A stretch of DNA of 12,699 nucleotides from Paracoccaceae bacterium (GTDB lineage Bacteria; Pseudomonadota; Alphaproteobacteria; Rhodobacterales; Rhodobacteraceae). Position 1 is the stretch's first letter, and each line of letters begins with the position of its first letter. Made by a program: the position numbers and the translations under genes. Below the pieces are notes generated by a model. That model was not told where the DNA came from and ran no database searches. It saw only the letters and a list, made by a program, of their open reading frames with translations. Positions 1 through 6,898 of this stretch are shown here, in pieces. The DNA lies in assembly GCA_002683355.1 (NCBI GenBank), contig NYTF01000029.1, forward strand, positions 14,742-27,440, written 5' to 3'.

Positions 1-681
1 AAATAATGGTGAAATACCTTTTGGATCTATTGATCCTAAATATGATGTTTTCATAAAATCAATCTGCTCTGCTGGAAGTATAACCTCAGCTTCTTTATTA
101 GTTTTTATAGAGTTTCCTGAAAATGTCAGATCTGTAAGCGGGCTTAAAAGAACTGCAGCAGCAGGAAGATCTAATTTTTTCTTTAAAAGATGGTTGATTA
201 GTTCAAGAACAAGTGTTCCACCAGCGCTGTCCCCAGCCAATACAATTTGGCTTGATTCTATACCAGTTGATAAAATCGCTTGATATGTCGTGATTACGTC
301 TTCGACCGCGCATGGATACTTATTTTCAGGCGCTAATCTATAATCTGGCAAAGCAGCCTTAAAATCGATTTCTTTAGCTATTCGAGCCGCTAACTTCATA
401 TGAGTTTTGGGGCTTCCAAATATAAACGCCCCACCATGGATATATAGCAGTACCCCTTTATATTTTTTATTTTTTCCACTACCAACCCAGAGCCCCTTGA
501 CAGTTTTATTATCTACAGAAAAAGTGGTTGGAGTTTCCCAGAAATTTTCAGGTTTTAAGAAAAAATATTTTGCTTGATTTTCTAACCATCTTCTAACACG
601 ATACGGATCTTTATTTCTTCTGAGAAATGGCTTGACCATCAATCTTGCATAAAAATTAGTTATGTTTAGTCTAATTGACAT
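1..681 (-). CDS. HSL-family (lipolytic family IV) alpha/beta hydrolase, C-terminus off the left edge
   Basis: Translating the minus strand from the ATG at 681-679 gives 227 residues with no stop before the window edge, so this is the N-terminal part of a family that usually runs to about 300 residues. The oxyanion-hole motif HGGAF is at residues 82-86, the family-typical DYRLAPE stretch at 113-119, and the nucleophile elbow GDSAGG at 150-155 with Ser152 as the expected nucleophile; SPLTDLT at about 180-186 also fits. The catalytic Asp and His would lie in the missing part. The family hydrolyses short-chain carboxyl esters in the cytoplasm; the natural substrate cannot be told. There is no signal peptide. 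The upstream sequence has a weak purine-rich AAGAGC ribosome site. The gene is divergent from the regulator gene at 913 and could share its control region. Family is certain, substrate unknown. Confidence 0.9.
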   Translation of the reverse strand, partial: MSIRLNITNFYARLMVKPFLRRNKDPYRVRRWLENQAKYFFLKPENFWETPTTFSVDNKTVKGLWVGSGKNKKYKGVLLYIHGGAFIFGSPKTHMKLAARIAKEIDFKAALPDYRLAPENKYPCAVEDVITTYQAILSTGIESSQIVLAGDSAGGTLVLELINHLLKKKLDLPAAAVLLSPLTDLTFSGNSIKTNKEAEVILPAEQIDFMKTSYLGSIDPKGISPLF

Positions 682-732
682 TTAAGAAAGCTCTTTTTTG
701 TAATCTTCAATCATATGTGTTTTATTAATAAC

Positions 733-754
733 TTACATAATAATAACTATGTAA
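733..754. repeat. Spaced inverted repeat TTACATA-N8-TATGTAA
   Basis: Seven-base arms TTACATA (733-739) and TATGTAA (748-754) flank an 8-base spacer, giving a 22-bp symmetric site about 50 bp upstream of the esterase start. The arrangement resembles the binding site of a dimeric regulator, but the region is so AT-rich that a 7-bp repeat could arise by chance. Which protein would bind is unknown. Confidence 0.35.
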
Positions 755-847
755 TAAACATTTAAAAAAATTGTTTTATAGATTGATTGACTCTTTAATA
801 CTTTTTTGCCTAGCTTTCTATCCTATGATTTTAAATACCAGTCTATG

Positions 848-867
848 AAATTATACTAGTATAATTT
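848..867. promoter_or_regulatory. Perfect 20-bp palindrome, candidate operator for the adjacent LuxR-type regulator
   Basis: The sequence AAATTATACTAGTATAATTT equals its own reverse complement across all 20 bases; symmetry ends at 847 and 868. It lies 45 bp upstream of the regulator's start codon at 913. Twenty base pairs of dyad symmetry is the size of the classical lux box bound by LuxR-type dimers, although the bases are not those of the lux box. It contains TATAAT on both strands (860-865 plus, 855-850 minus), so it could overlay the -10 element of either divergent promoter. Autoregulation is an inference. Confidence 0.55.
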
Positions 868-912
868 TGTAATTGTTGTGGTTTCAGTGAAGCCAATTCG
901 AGGATAAGGTTA

Positions 913-1671
913 TTGAATTTAACAGACCAGGAAGCAAACTTAGTTTTTTCCATTATGCGAGATCTTAGTGGTGATTTTGATCATAATGAAGTGAGACAAA
1001 GGGTTGGAAAGACTCTGTTAGAATTGCTTAATGCAGACTATTTCGCTTCTTATGTTTGGGATGAAGATCAAAAGAAATTTGTATCTTGTGTTCAATTAAA
1101 CATGAATAATGATAATTTGAAAGTTTATGAGGATTACTATCAATTTCATGATCCAATCACGCCTACTCTACAAAGAAGAAAGAACGCCACACCTGTTAGT
1201 GAAGTGATGAGCCACGATAGATTGGTACGAACAGAGTTTTTTAATGATTTTTTGAAAAAAGATGGATTATGCTTTGGGCTAAATTATTTCGCTTATAATC
1301 GTGGAGAAAATATTGGTGATGTTCGAATTTGGCGAGGTTCTCAAAAAGAAGATTTTACAGACCGTGACGCAAAAATAGTTGATGCAATAGGTCCAAGTTT
1401 TGTAAATGCATTAATAAGAGCGCAAAATGCTGATGAGTTTGCTCCTTCTCTAAGGTTCTCACAATTAAAAGAGGATTTTCGGTTCACTACACGTCAAGCA
1501 GAGATAGCCGATTTATTAGTTTTAGGGCTCATGGATGAAGAGATATGTGAGAAATTATGCATTTCAAAACCAACTTTACGAACGCACATAACAGCAATTT
1601 TTAGAAAATCGGGATTAAACCGAAGAACACAATTGGCGCAATGTTTGGCGGAAAAAAATCATCATTTGTGA
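913..1671 (+). CDS. LuxR-family transcriptional regulator with GAF-like N-terminal sensor domain
   Basis: The 252-residue protein has two parts. Residues about 20-168 look like the GAF-like or autoinducer-binding-like sensor domain found in LuxR-family solos, with the stretch RTEFFNDFL (106-114) and GDVRIWR (135-141) typical of that type. Residues about 190-245 form the C-terminal LuxR/GerE helix-turn-helix, with the expected TRQAEIADLL, ISKPTLRTHI and IFRKSGL motifs and a recognition helix near 218-234. No cognate LuxI synthase is visible. The start is TTG; GAGGA at 900-904 lies 8 bases before it, and no in-frame ATG occurs until residue 15, inside the sensor region. It sits immediately upstream of the catabolic run and is probably its substrate-responsive activator. 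The ligand is unknown. Confidence 0.88.
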   Translation: MNLTDQEANLVFSIMRDLSGDFDHNEVRQRVGKTLLELLNADYFASYVWDEDQKKFVSCVQLNMNNDNLKVYEDYYQFHDPITPTLQRRKNATPVSEVMSHDRLVRTEFFNDFLKKDGLCFGLNYFAYNRGENIGDVRIWRGSQKEDFTDRDAKIVDAIGPSFVNALIRAQNADEFAPSLRFSQLKEDFRFTTRQAEIADLLVLGLMDEEICEKLCISKPTLRTHITAIFRKSGLNRRTQLAQCLAEKNHHL

Positions 1672-1675
1672 TGAT
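1658..1675 (-). terminator. Hairpin with a T-tract on the minus strand, overlapping the regulator stop codon
   Basis: ATCATCA (1658-1664) and TGATGAT (1669-1675) pair over 7 bp around a 4-base loop. Read on the minus strand the stem is followed directly by a run of seven T residues (complement of the A-run at 1652-1658), the look of an intrinsic terminator, though stem GC is low. On the plus strand no T-run follows, so it would not stop readthrough from the regulator into the amidase operon. It could block antisense transcription, or be incidental. Confidence 0.3.
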
Positions 1676-1681
1676 ATACTT

Positions 1682-1693
1682 AATGGGCCCATT
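1682..1693. promoter_or_regulatory. Perfect 12-bp GC-centred palindrome upstream of the amidase operon
   Basis: AATGGGCCCATT is a perfect 12-bp palindrome whose GGGCCC centre stands out in AT-rich surroundings. It lies in the 55-bp gap between the regulator and the amidase start, 33 bp before the start codon at 1727. It is a candidate regulator site, but it does not match the 848-867 palindrome, and the adjoining bases show no clear -35/-10 promoter. Confidence 0.3.
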
Positions 1694-1726
1694 GCATAAG
1701 ATAAGATAAATTTTATGGGGGAACGA

Positions 1727-3118
1727 ATGACTTCTGATTCTATGAAGCTTGGTGTTGTAGAGCTACTGAATTTAATGGACACCAAAAAAATATCTGCAAA
1801 AGAATATGCTGCTGAGTTATCAAGAAGACTTAAAGATCTTAATCATTTAAACTCAATTCAATCTTTTAACGAAGATCTCTTATTAGAGAATGCTGAGATT
1901 GCAGATGAAAAAAGAGAATCTGGTGTAGCAGGAAAAATATGTGGCATACCCTTCGTTGTGAAAGATAATATGAATTCTAAGATTTTTCCAACAACAGCAT
2001 GCACTACAGCGTTGATGAATAATCATTTAGATATTAATGCTGAAACAATTGATTTATTGCTAAAAGAAGATGCAATTTTGGGTGCAAAGGCGAACATGCA
2101 TGAATTGGCATTTGGAATTACTTCTAATAATTCAGTTACTGGACCAGTAAAGAACCCTGTCAATCAAGAAAAATTTGCTGGCGGCTCGTCAGGGGGAACT
2201 GCAGCTGCTGTAGCATCAGGAATTTTCCCCATAGGATTGGGTACTGATACAGGTGGGTCCTGCCGCATCCCAGCTGCTCTTTGTGGCGTGGTGGGTTTTA
2301 GACCCTCGACGGGAAGATATTCTGCTGAAGGAGTAGTTCCAATTTCTCACACTAGAGATACCGTTGGAACTATCGCCAGGAATGTAAGTGATATTGTCTT
2401 ATTTGATGATATTTTGTGTGATACAGATAAGGTTGATAATGATAAAACTTTTAATGATATCACACTTGGGATTCCAAGTGAGGTGTTCTTTGATAATCTA
2501 GAGCCTCAGGTAGAAAAAACGGTCCAAGCTCAGTTGTCAGCCCTTGAAAAAGTGGGGGTTAAATTGAAAGAAGTAACCATGTCGGAAATCTGGAGCCATA
2601 ATGAAGCTTTTGGGTTCCCAGTCGCACTTTATGAAGTTATGCAGGATTTACCAGATTATTTGCAGAAATATGTCCCAAGTGTAAGTTTTCATGAATTAGT
2701 GGAGGGTATTAGATCTCCAGACGTATTGGGGGTTTTTAATAGTCAGATGGGTGCTGATGCTATGCCAAAAGAGGCTTATGATGCAGCAATTAATGTTCAC
2801 AGGCCTGAAATGCTTAAAATTTATAAGTCAACTTTTGACGAGCACAAGCTAGATGCAATTATTTTCCCCACAACCCCACTAACGGCACGAAATATAGGTG
2901 AGGACGAAACGGTTGAACTGAATGGGACACAAGTTCCAGTATTTCCAACTTACATTCGAAATACGGATCTTGGATCTAACATAGGTGCGCCAGGAATTTC
3001 TTTGCCCTGTGGAGTTTCAACTGACTTGCCTGTTGGCATCGAACTTGAAGGCTTGCCTGGTGATGACCAAAATTTACTAAATTTAGCAAAATCTATTGAG
3101 ATGACGCTCACATCTTAA
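1727..3118 (+). CDS. Amidase-signature family enzyme (Ser-cisSer-Lys hydrolase)
   Basis: This cytoplasmic enzyme hydrolyses a carboxamide or related C-N bond. Numbered from the ATG at 1727 (463 residues), the catalytic triad is Lys79 (VVKDN), Ser154 (first serine of GGSSGG) and nucleophile Ser178 (TDTGGSCRIPAA); the spacings match those of GatA and FAAH. An in-frame ATG at 1715 would add four residues, but it has no ribosome site, whereas the GGGGG at 1717-1721 serves the ATG at 1727. There is no signal peptide. Length fits the family's usual 450-500. It leads the operon, just before an amide/urea-type transporter, so it most likely acts on the imported compound. It could equally be a ureide, indoleacetamide-like or aryl amide hydrolase; sequence alone cannot choose. 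GatA itself is unlikely, since no gatB or gatC is nearby. Confidence 0.9.
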   Translation: MTSDSMKLGVVELLNLMDTKKISAKEYAAELSRRLKDLNHLNSIQSFNEDLLLENAEIADEKRESGVAGKICGIPFVVKDNMNSKIFPTTACTTALMNNHLDINAETIDLLLKEDAILGAKANMHELAFGITSNNSVTGPVKNPVNQEKFAGGSSGGTAAAVASGIFPIGLGTDTGGSCRIPAALCGVVGFRPSTGRYSAEGVVPISHTRDTVGTIARNVSDIVLFDDILCDTDKVDNDKTFNDITLGIPSEVFFDNLEPQVEKTVQAQLSALEKVGVKLKEVTMSEIWSHNEAFGFPVALYEVMQDLPDYLQKYVPSVSFHELVEGIRSPDVLGVFNSQMGADAMPKEAYDAAINVHRPEMLKIYKSTFDEHKLDAIIFPTTPLTARNIGEDETVELNGTQVPVFPTYIRNTDLGSNIGAPGISLPCGVSTDLPVGIELEGLPGDDQNLLNLAKSIEMTLTS

Positions 3119-3146
3119 AGATTTTTAAATTATTGAGCGTAAAAAT

Positions 3147-3152
3147 GGAGGG
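3147..3152 (+). promoter_or_regulatory. Ribosome binding site fixing the binding-protein start
   Basis: GGAGGG lies 4 bases before the ATG at 3157. It decides that ATG over the in-frame TTG at 3133 and the ATG at 3145, which would put eight or four extra residues in front of a twin-arginine signal peptide. Confidence 0.75.
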
Positions 3153-3156
3153 TAAA

Positions 3157-4323
3157 ATGAAAAGACGTGACTTTATTAAATCATCCCTAACAGCTGTCGC
3201 TGCGACGGCAGCATTTCAAACTGTGGCTGGTAAAGCAATGGCCGGATCAGTTTTGAAAGTGGGAGTAATGATACCACTGAGTGGGCCGGCAGGTTTGTTT
3301 GGTCCTGCTTCAAAAAATGTGTCTCAAATGGCTGCTGAAGACATTAACGCTGCTGGAGGAATTCTTGGCAGACAGATTGAAATAATTTTTGGTGATGCAG
3401 GGTTGCCACCAGCCGAAGCAGCACAAACAGCATTGAGACTATGGCGCGGTGAAGGTTGTGAAGCTTTTATTGGCATGCATGATAGTGCGGTTCGCGGGGC
3501 TTTAATAAATGTATTTAAGGAACAAGTCCCATATGTTTATTGTCCAAATTATGAAGGTGGAGAATGTGCCAATGGAGTTTACTATGTTGGTGAAACGCCA
3601 GCTCAGTCTGTTGTCCCTACGATGACATGGCTTGCTAATGAAAAAAATTGCAAAAAATTCTACCTTATCGGGAATGATTACAATTGGCCTCGAGACACCA
3701 ATGCAATTGCTAAAAATACGATTGCTGATATTGGTGGTGAGGTTGTAGGCGAAGAGTATATGCCATTTACCGTCGATAACTTTGATTCTAGTTTAGCTAA
3801 AATTAAAGACAGTGGAGCTGACATGGTTTTGATCACATTGGTTGGTGGCGCGTCGGTATCTTTTAATCGGGCATTTGCCAGCTTTGGTTTAGCAGATAAT
3901 GTCATGCGGCTGGGTACCCTTATTGATGAAAATACATTGATGGGTATTGGCGCAGAAAACTCAAAGAATGTCTTTTCAGCAGCGAGCTATTTTGCCAACA
4001 TTGAAACTGCTGATGCTAAAGCTTTCGCTGAGAGTTACTCTGCAAAATTTGGAAGTAAAGCTGCGTTATTAAATGGGCTTAGTACATCTTGTTATGATGG
4101 CTTAACCGCACTTGATGCAATCGCGGAGAGGGCAGGTGGCTTATCTGTGAAGGAAATGGACTCTGTAGCTGAAGGTACAGCATTCGGAAGCCCTCGTGGG
4201 GATGCGGTCATGAAAAACCGACATTTAACTCTCGATATTTATTTGGCTGAAGCTAAAGGTACAGATTTTAAAATTGTTAAGACATTTTCAAAACAAGAAC
4301 CTGGAAATTTTTGTAAAGCGTAA
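3157..4323 (+). CDS. Tat-exported periplasmic substrate-binding protein, amide/urea ABC family (UrtA/FmdD/AmiC-like)
   Basis: The 388-residue protein is the ligand receptor of the ABC importer that follows. It begins with a twin-arginine signal: MKRRDFIK, a hydrophobic stretch to about residue 28 and a likely cut after AMA (residues 27-29), so it is exported folded. The mature part is a type I periplasmic-binding fold of the Peripla_BP_5/6 group, starting with VGVMIPLSGPAG and DINAAGGILGR. The stretches NYEGGE, FYLIGNDYNWPR and VVGEEYMPF closely resemble UrtA and short-chain-amide binding proteins. The ligand-contact segment that in UrtA reads roughly CWTS-SRK is here MHDSAVRGA, so the ligand is probably not urea itself. 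The GTG of the permease gene follows 3 bases after the stop. Confidence 0.9.
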   Translation: MKRRDFIKSSLTAVAATAAFQTVAGKAMAGSVLKVGVMIPLSGPAGLFGPASKNVSQMAAEDINAAGGILGRQIEIIFGDAGLPPAEAAQTALRLWRGEGCEAFIGMHDSAVRGALINVFKEQVPYVYCPNYEGGECANGVYYVGETPAQSVVPTMTWLANEKNCKKFYLIGNDYNWPRDTNAIAKNTIADIGGEVVGEEYMPFTVDNFDSSLAKIKDSGADMVLITLVGGASVSFNRAFASFGLADNVMRLGTLIDENTLMGIGAENSKNVFSAASYFANIETADAKAFAESYSAKFGSKAALLNGLSTSCYDGLTALDAIAERAGGLSVKEMDSVAEGTAFGSPRGDAVMKNRHLTLDIYLAEAKGTDFKIVKTFSKQEPGNFCKA

Positions 4324-4326
4324 TTA

Positions 4327-5178
4327 GTGGAAGCTCTAATAACGTTTGTCTTAAACTTTATATATTCATCAGCGACCCTGGCACTAATTGTGCTGGGGCT
4401 TGCGATGGTTTTTGGTCTGCTCGGTGTTATGAATATGGCACACGGCGAGTTTGTGATGCTAGGTGCTTATAGTGCTTATGTTGTGCAATCTTTAGGACTA
4501 AATTTTATATGGGCCATTCCAATTTCAATACTTGTTTGTGTGGTAGTTGGATGGTTGATGGAATGGACGATTATAAGGCATCTATATAATCGTCCATTTG
4601 ATACTCTTTTGGCAACTTGGGGTGTTGCCATTTTAATTCGCAAGGGTATTGAAGCTATTTTCTCACGTGATTACAAAAGCGTTGATCAAGTGATGCCGGG
4701 AACTATAGATATTTTAGGAATTACATACCCTTCTTATCGACTAATATTAATTGCTATAATTATTTTTTTATTTGTGACTTTGTTTGCCTGGTATCAAAAA
4801 AGTAAAACTGGATTGCGGATAAGAGCTATGGTTCAGAATCCTGGTCTAGCTTCGGCTGTTGGTATTGATACTTCGCGGCTTTCTACGGTGACGTTCATAA
4901 TAGGGGTTTCATTCGCTGGTTTGGCTGGTGTGCTTTTAGCACCATTGGTGAGGGTAGAGCCTTATATCGGTCTAGATTACCTGCTTTCATCATTTTTTAT
5001 ACTGATCGTAGGTGGATTAGGTACTTTGGAGGGACTTTTAATAGGTTCAGCTGTAATAGGTGGTAGTGATGCTTTAATTTCAACAATATTTGATAAGACA
5101 GCTGGTTATTTGTCAGTATTGCTTCTCTCAATTTTGTTTCTATGGTTAAGACCTGATGGCATATACTCTCGTCGTTAA
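4327..5178 (+). CDS. ABC transporter inner-membrane permease, LivH/UrtB type
   Basis: This 283-residue, very hydrophobic protein is one of the two membrane subunits of the importer, with roughly eight predicted membrane segments. NMAHGEF at residues 36-42 is the family hallmark, followed by MLGAYSAYVVQ; RPFDTLLATWG and the closing GGLGTLEGLLIG are also typical of UrtB/LivH. The cytoplasmic coupling loop that contacts the ATPase falls around residues 162-186 (GLRIRAMVQNP, VGID). The start is GTG at 4327, only 3 bases after the binding-protein stop and without a clear ribosome site, so translation is probably coupled. Its 3' end overlaps the next gene by 23 bases. The resemblance favours the urea/short-chain amide branch over branched-chain amino acids. 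Confidence 0.9.
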   Translation: MEALITFVLNFIYSSATLALIVLGLAMVFGLLGVMNMAHGEFVMLGAYSAYVVQSLGLNFIWAIPISILVCVVVGWLMEWTIIRHLYNRPFDTLLATWGVAILIRKGIEAIFSRDYKSVDQVMPGTIDILGITYPSYRLILIAIIIFLFVTLFAWYQKSKTGLRIRAMVQNPGLASAVGIDTSRLSTVTFIIGVSFAGLAGVLLAPLVRVEPYIGLDYLLSSFFILIVGGLGTLEGLLIGSAVIGGSDALISTIFDKTAGYLSVLLLSILFLWLRPDGIYSRR

Positions 5179-6898
5179 AAGCCTGCTTTTAGCAGTATTA
5201 ATACTGATACCATTTTTGACTAATAGCTATTTTGCTTATCAATTGGGATTGTATCTTCTATATGGGATGGTTGGTCAGGGTATAGCTCTTTGCTGGGGAA
5301 AAGGAGGCTTTTTGCCTTTGGGACAAGCCCTATTTTTTGGTATCGGTGCGTATATTTCTGGAACAATATTACAAGATAGTGTTGGTTGGTTATCAGTAAT
5401 ATCTGCTTTAATTTTGTCTATACTTATACCAGCGTTTATTGCTGGTTTAGTAGGATTATTGGTTTTTGACAGGCAAATTGGTTCGGGTCCTTATTTTTCA
5501 TTAATCACGTTAGCATTATCCTTATTAGGATATCAATTAGCTAACTCACAGGTATGGATAACTGGCGGGTTTAATGGATTAACAGGTATAGGTGGTCTGC
5601 CTGGAATTGATAGTTATGGAAGTCTATATTTTTTTATTGTTGGTGCGTTAGCAATTTCAACATTCGTTTTAGTCTATTTGATACGAACACCTTTCGGACA
5701 GTTATTAGAGGCTGTCCGAGAAAATGAGGAGCGAACACAATTTTTAGGTATTAATACTAGTTTGGTAAAAGCAGCTGCGTTTGCTATCAGTGGTGCTATT
5801 GCAGGTCTGGCAGGAGCTTTTTTTGCCCCACACCAAGGAATTGTAACCCCACAAGTTGTTGGATTCATACTTTCTGCAGAATTGGTTATTTGGGCTGCTG
5901 TTGGGGGAAGATTCGGATTTATTGGTCCAATTGTGGGAGCAGTGTTGATTGGTTTCTTGGCATCAGGGCTGAGAGATAGCTTTGCATATTGGGAGGTAGG
6001 TGTAGCTTTGGTGTTTATTTTAGTTGTTCTGCGAATGCCTGGTGGAATTTCAGGCATGGTAACATCCTTATTAAGACGCTTTAACATTGATATTTTGTCC
6101 AATAACGTATCCTCACGATCTCAAATTATTCCCAAAAAAAATAATTTGCGAAAGCCAGTTTTGAAATTTGATAATGTATCAGTCAAGGTGGGCAATGTTT
6201 CAATCCTTGATAATCTTTCCTTTACCATAGAAAATCCTGGTGTGCATTGTTTGATTGGTCCTAATGGCGCTGGAAAAACCTCTGCCTTAAATGCACTAAC
6301 GGGTAAGTTAGATTACAATACAGGTAATGTTTATTGGTCTGGCAAATCATTAAAAGGAATACGACCTTTTCGTACGCCAAAAATTGGTATTGGACGAAAA
6401 TTACAAGTACCATCAATTTTTTCTAATCTCACAGTTCGGCAGAATATTGATATCGCAATTTGGGTAAATAGACTCAATATAAAGCACCTATTTTCATTAC
6501 GTCCATACTCATGGGGCACTAATTTGCTGAAAGATTTAGAAGAGTCTTTTCCTTTTCTAAACAAAACTGATGTCCATGCTGGAACTTTGTCAGTTGGGCA
6601 GAGACAAATGCTTGATTTTGCAATGACTGTTTTAGCTGAGCCTGACCTGATTTTACTTGATGAACCTTGCGCTGGATTGTCGAAATACGAAACAGAAAAA
6701 ATGATTTTAGCAATATCAAAATTAGCCAAAACATCAAAAGCAACATTTATTATTGTCGAGCATGATATGCATGTTGTGGAATTATTGTCTGATAATGTGT
6801 TTGTTATGCATCAAGGGAAACTGCTTGCTCAAGGTTCCTTAGAAGAAATCCGAGCGAACAAGGAGGTGCAAGTTGTTTACGCTGGAGGATCGAAATGA
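5156..6898 (+). CDS. Fused LivM/UrtC-type permease and LivG/UrtD-type ATPase
   Basis: One 580-residue polypeptide carries the second permease and the first ATPase of the importer, which are separate proteins in the classical liv and urt systems. Residues 1 to about 305 are membrane-spanning, with a coupling loop near 184-209 (LLEAVRENEERTQFLGIN). A polar linker of about 30 residues joins the ATPase from about residue 335: Walker A GPNGAGKT at 368-375, signature LSVGQ at 478-482 (a Val in place of the usual second Gly), Walker B LILLDEP at 498-504 and switch His536. The reading frame is continuous through the joint, so this is a true fusion. The ATG at 5156 overlaps the preceding gene by 23 bases and has no evident ribosome site, suggesting coupled translation. 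Confidence 0.9.
   Translation: MAYTLVVKSLLLAVLILIPFLTNSYFAYQLGLYLLYGMVGQGIALCWGKGGFLPLGQALFFGIGAYISGTILQDSVGWLSVISALILSILIPAFIAGLVGLLVFDRQIGSGPYFSLITLALSLLGYQLANSQVWITGGFNGLTGIGGLPGIDSYGSLYFFIVGALAISTFVLVYLIRTPFGQLLEAVRENEERTQFLGINTSLVKAAAFAISGAIAGLAGAFFAPHQGIVTPQVVGFILSAELVIWAAVGGRFGFIGPIVGAVLIGFLASGLRDSFAYWEVGVALVFILVVLRMPGGISGMVTSLLRRFNIDILSNNVSSRSQIIPKKNNLRKPVLKFDNVSVKVGNVSILDNLSFTIENPGVHCLIGPNGAGKTSALNALTGKLDYNTGNVYWSGKSLKGIRPFRTPKIGIGRKLQVPSIFSNLTVRQNIDIAIWVNRLNIKHLFSLRPYSWGTNLLKDLEESFPFLNKTDVHAGTLSVGQRQMLDFAMTVLAEPDLILLDEPCAGLSKYETEKMILAISKLAKTSKATFIIVEHDMHVVELLSDNVFVMHQGKLLAQGSLEEIRANKEVQVVYAGGSK

Larger units (their letters stand above)
682..912. promoter_or_regulatory. Divergent intergenic control region between the esterase and the LuxR-type regulator
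   Basis: This 231-bp, very AT-rich spacer separates two divergent genes and must contain at least their promoters. It holds two symmetric elements, listed separately: a spaced inverted repeat at 733-754 and a perfect 20-bp palindrome at 848-867. I could not find a convincing paired -35/-10 set for either direction. TATAAT hexamers occur inside the palindrome on both strands, but the bases where a -35 box should lie are poor, which would suit an activator-dependent promoter. I found no coding sequence in it. Confidence 0.6.

Noticed and set aside
3133..3156. TTG at 3133 as start of the binding-protein gene
   Set aside because: It would place eight residues before the twin-arginine signal; GGAGGG at 3147-3152 points to the ATG at 3157.
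5674..6102. Open frames on the minus strand inside the transporter genes (also at 6331-6746, 7233-7496 and others)
   Set aside because: They lie fully opposite well-supported genes, have no recognisable domains and no ribosome sites of note.
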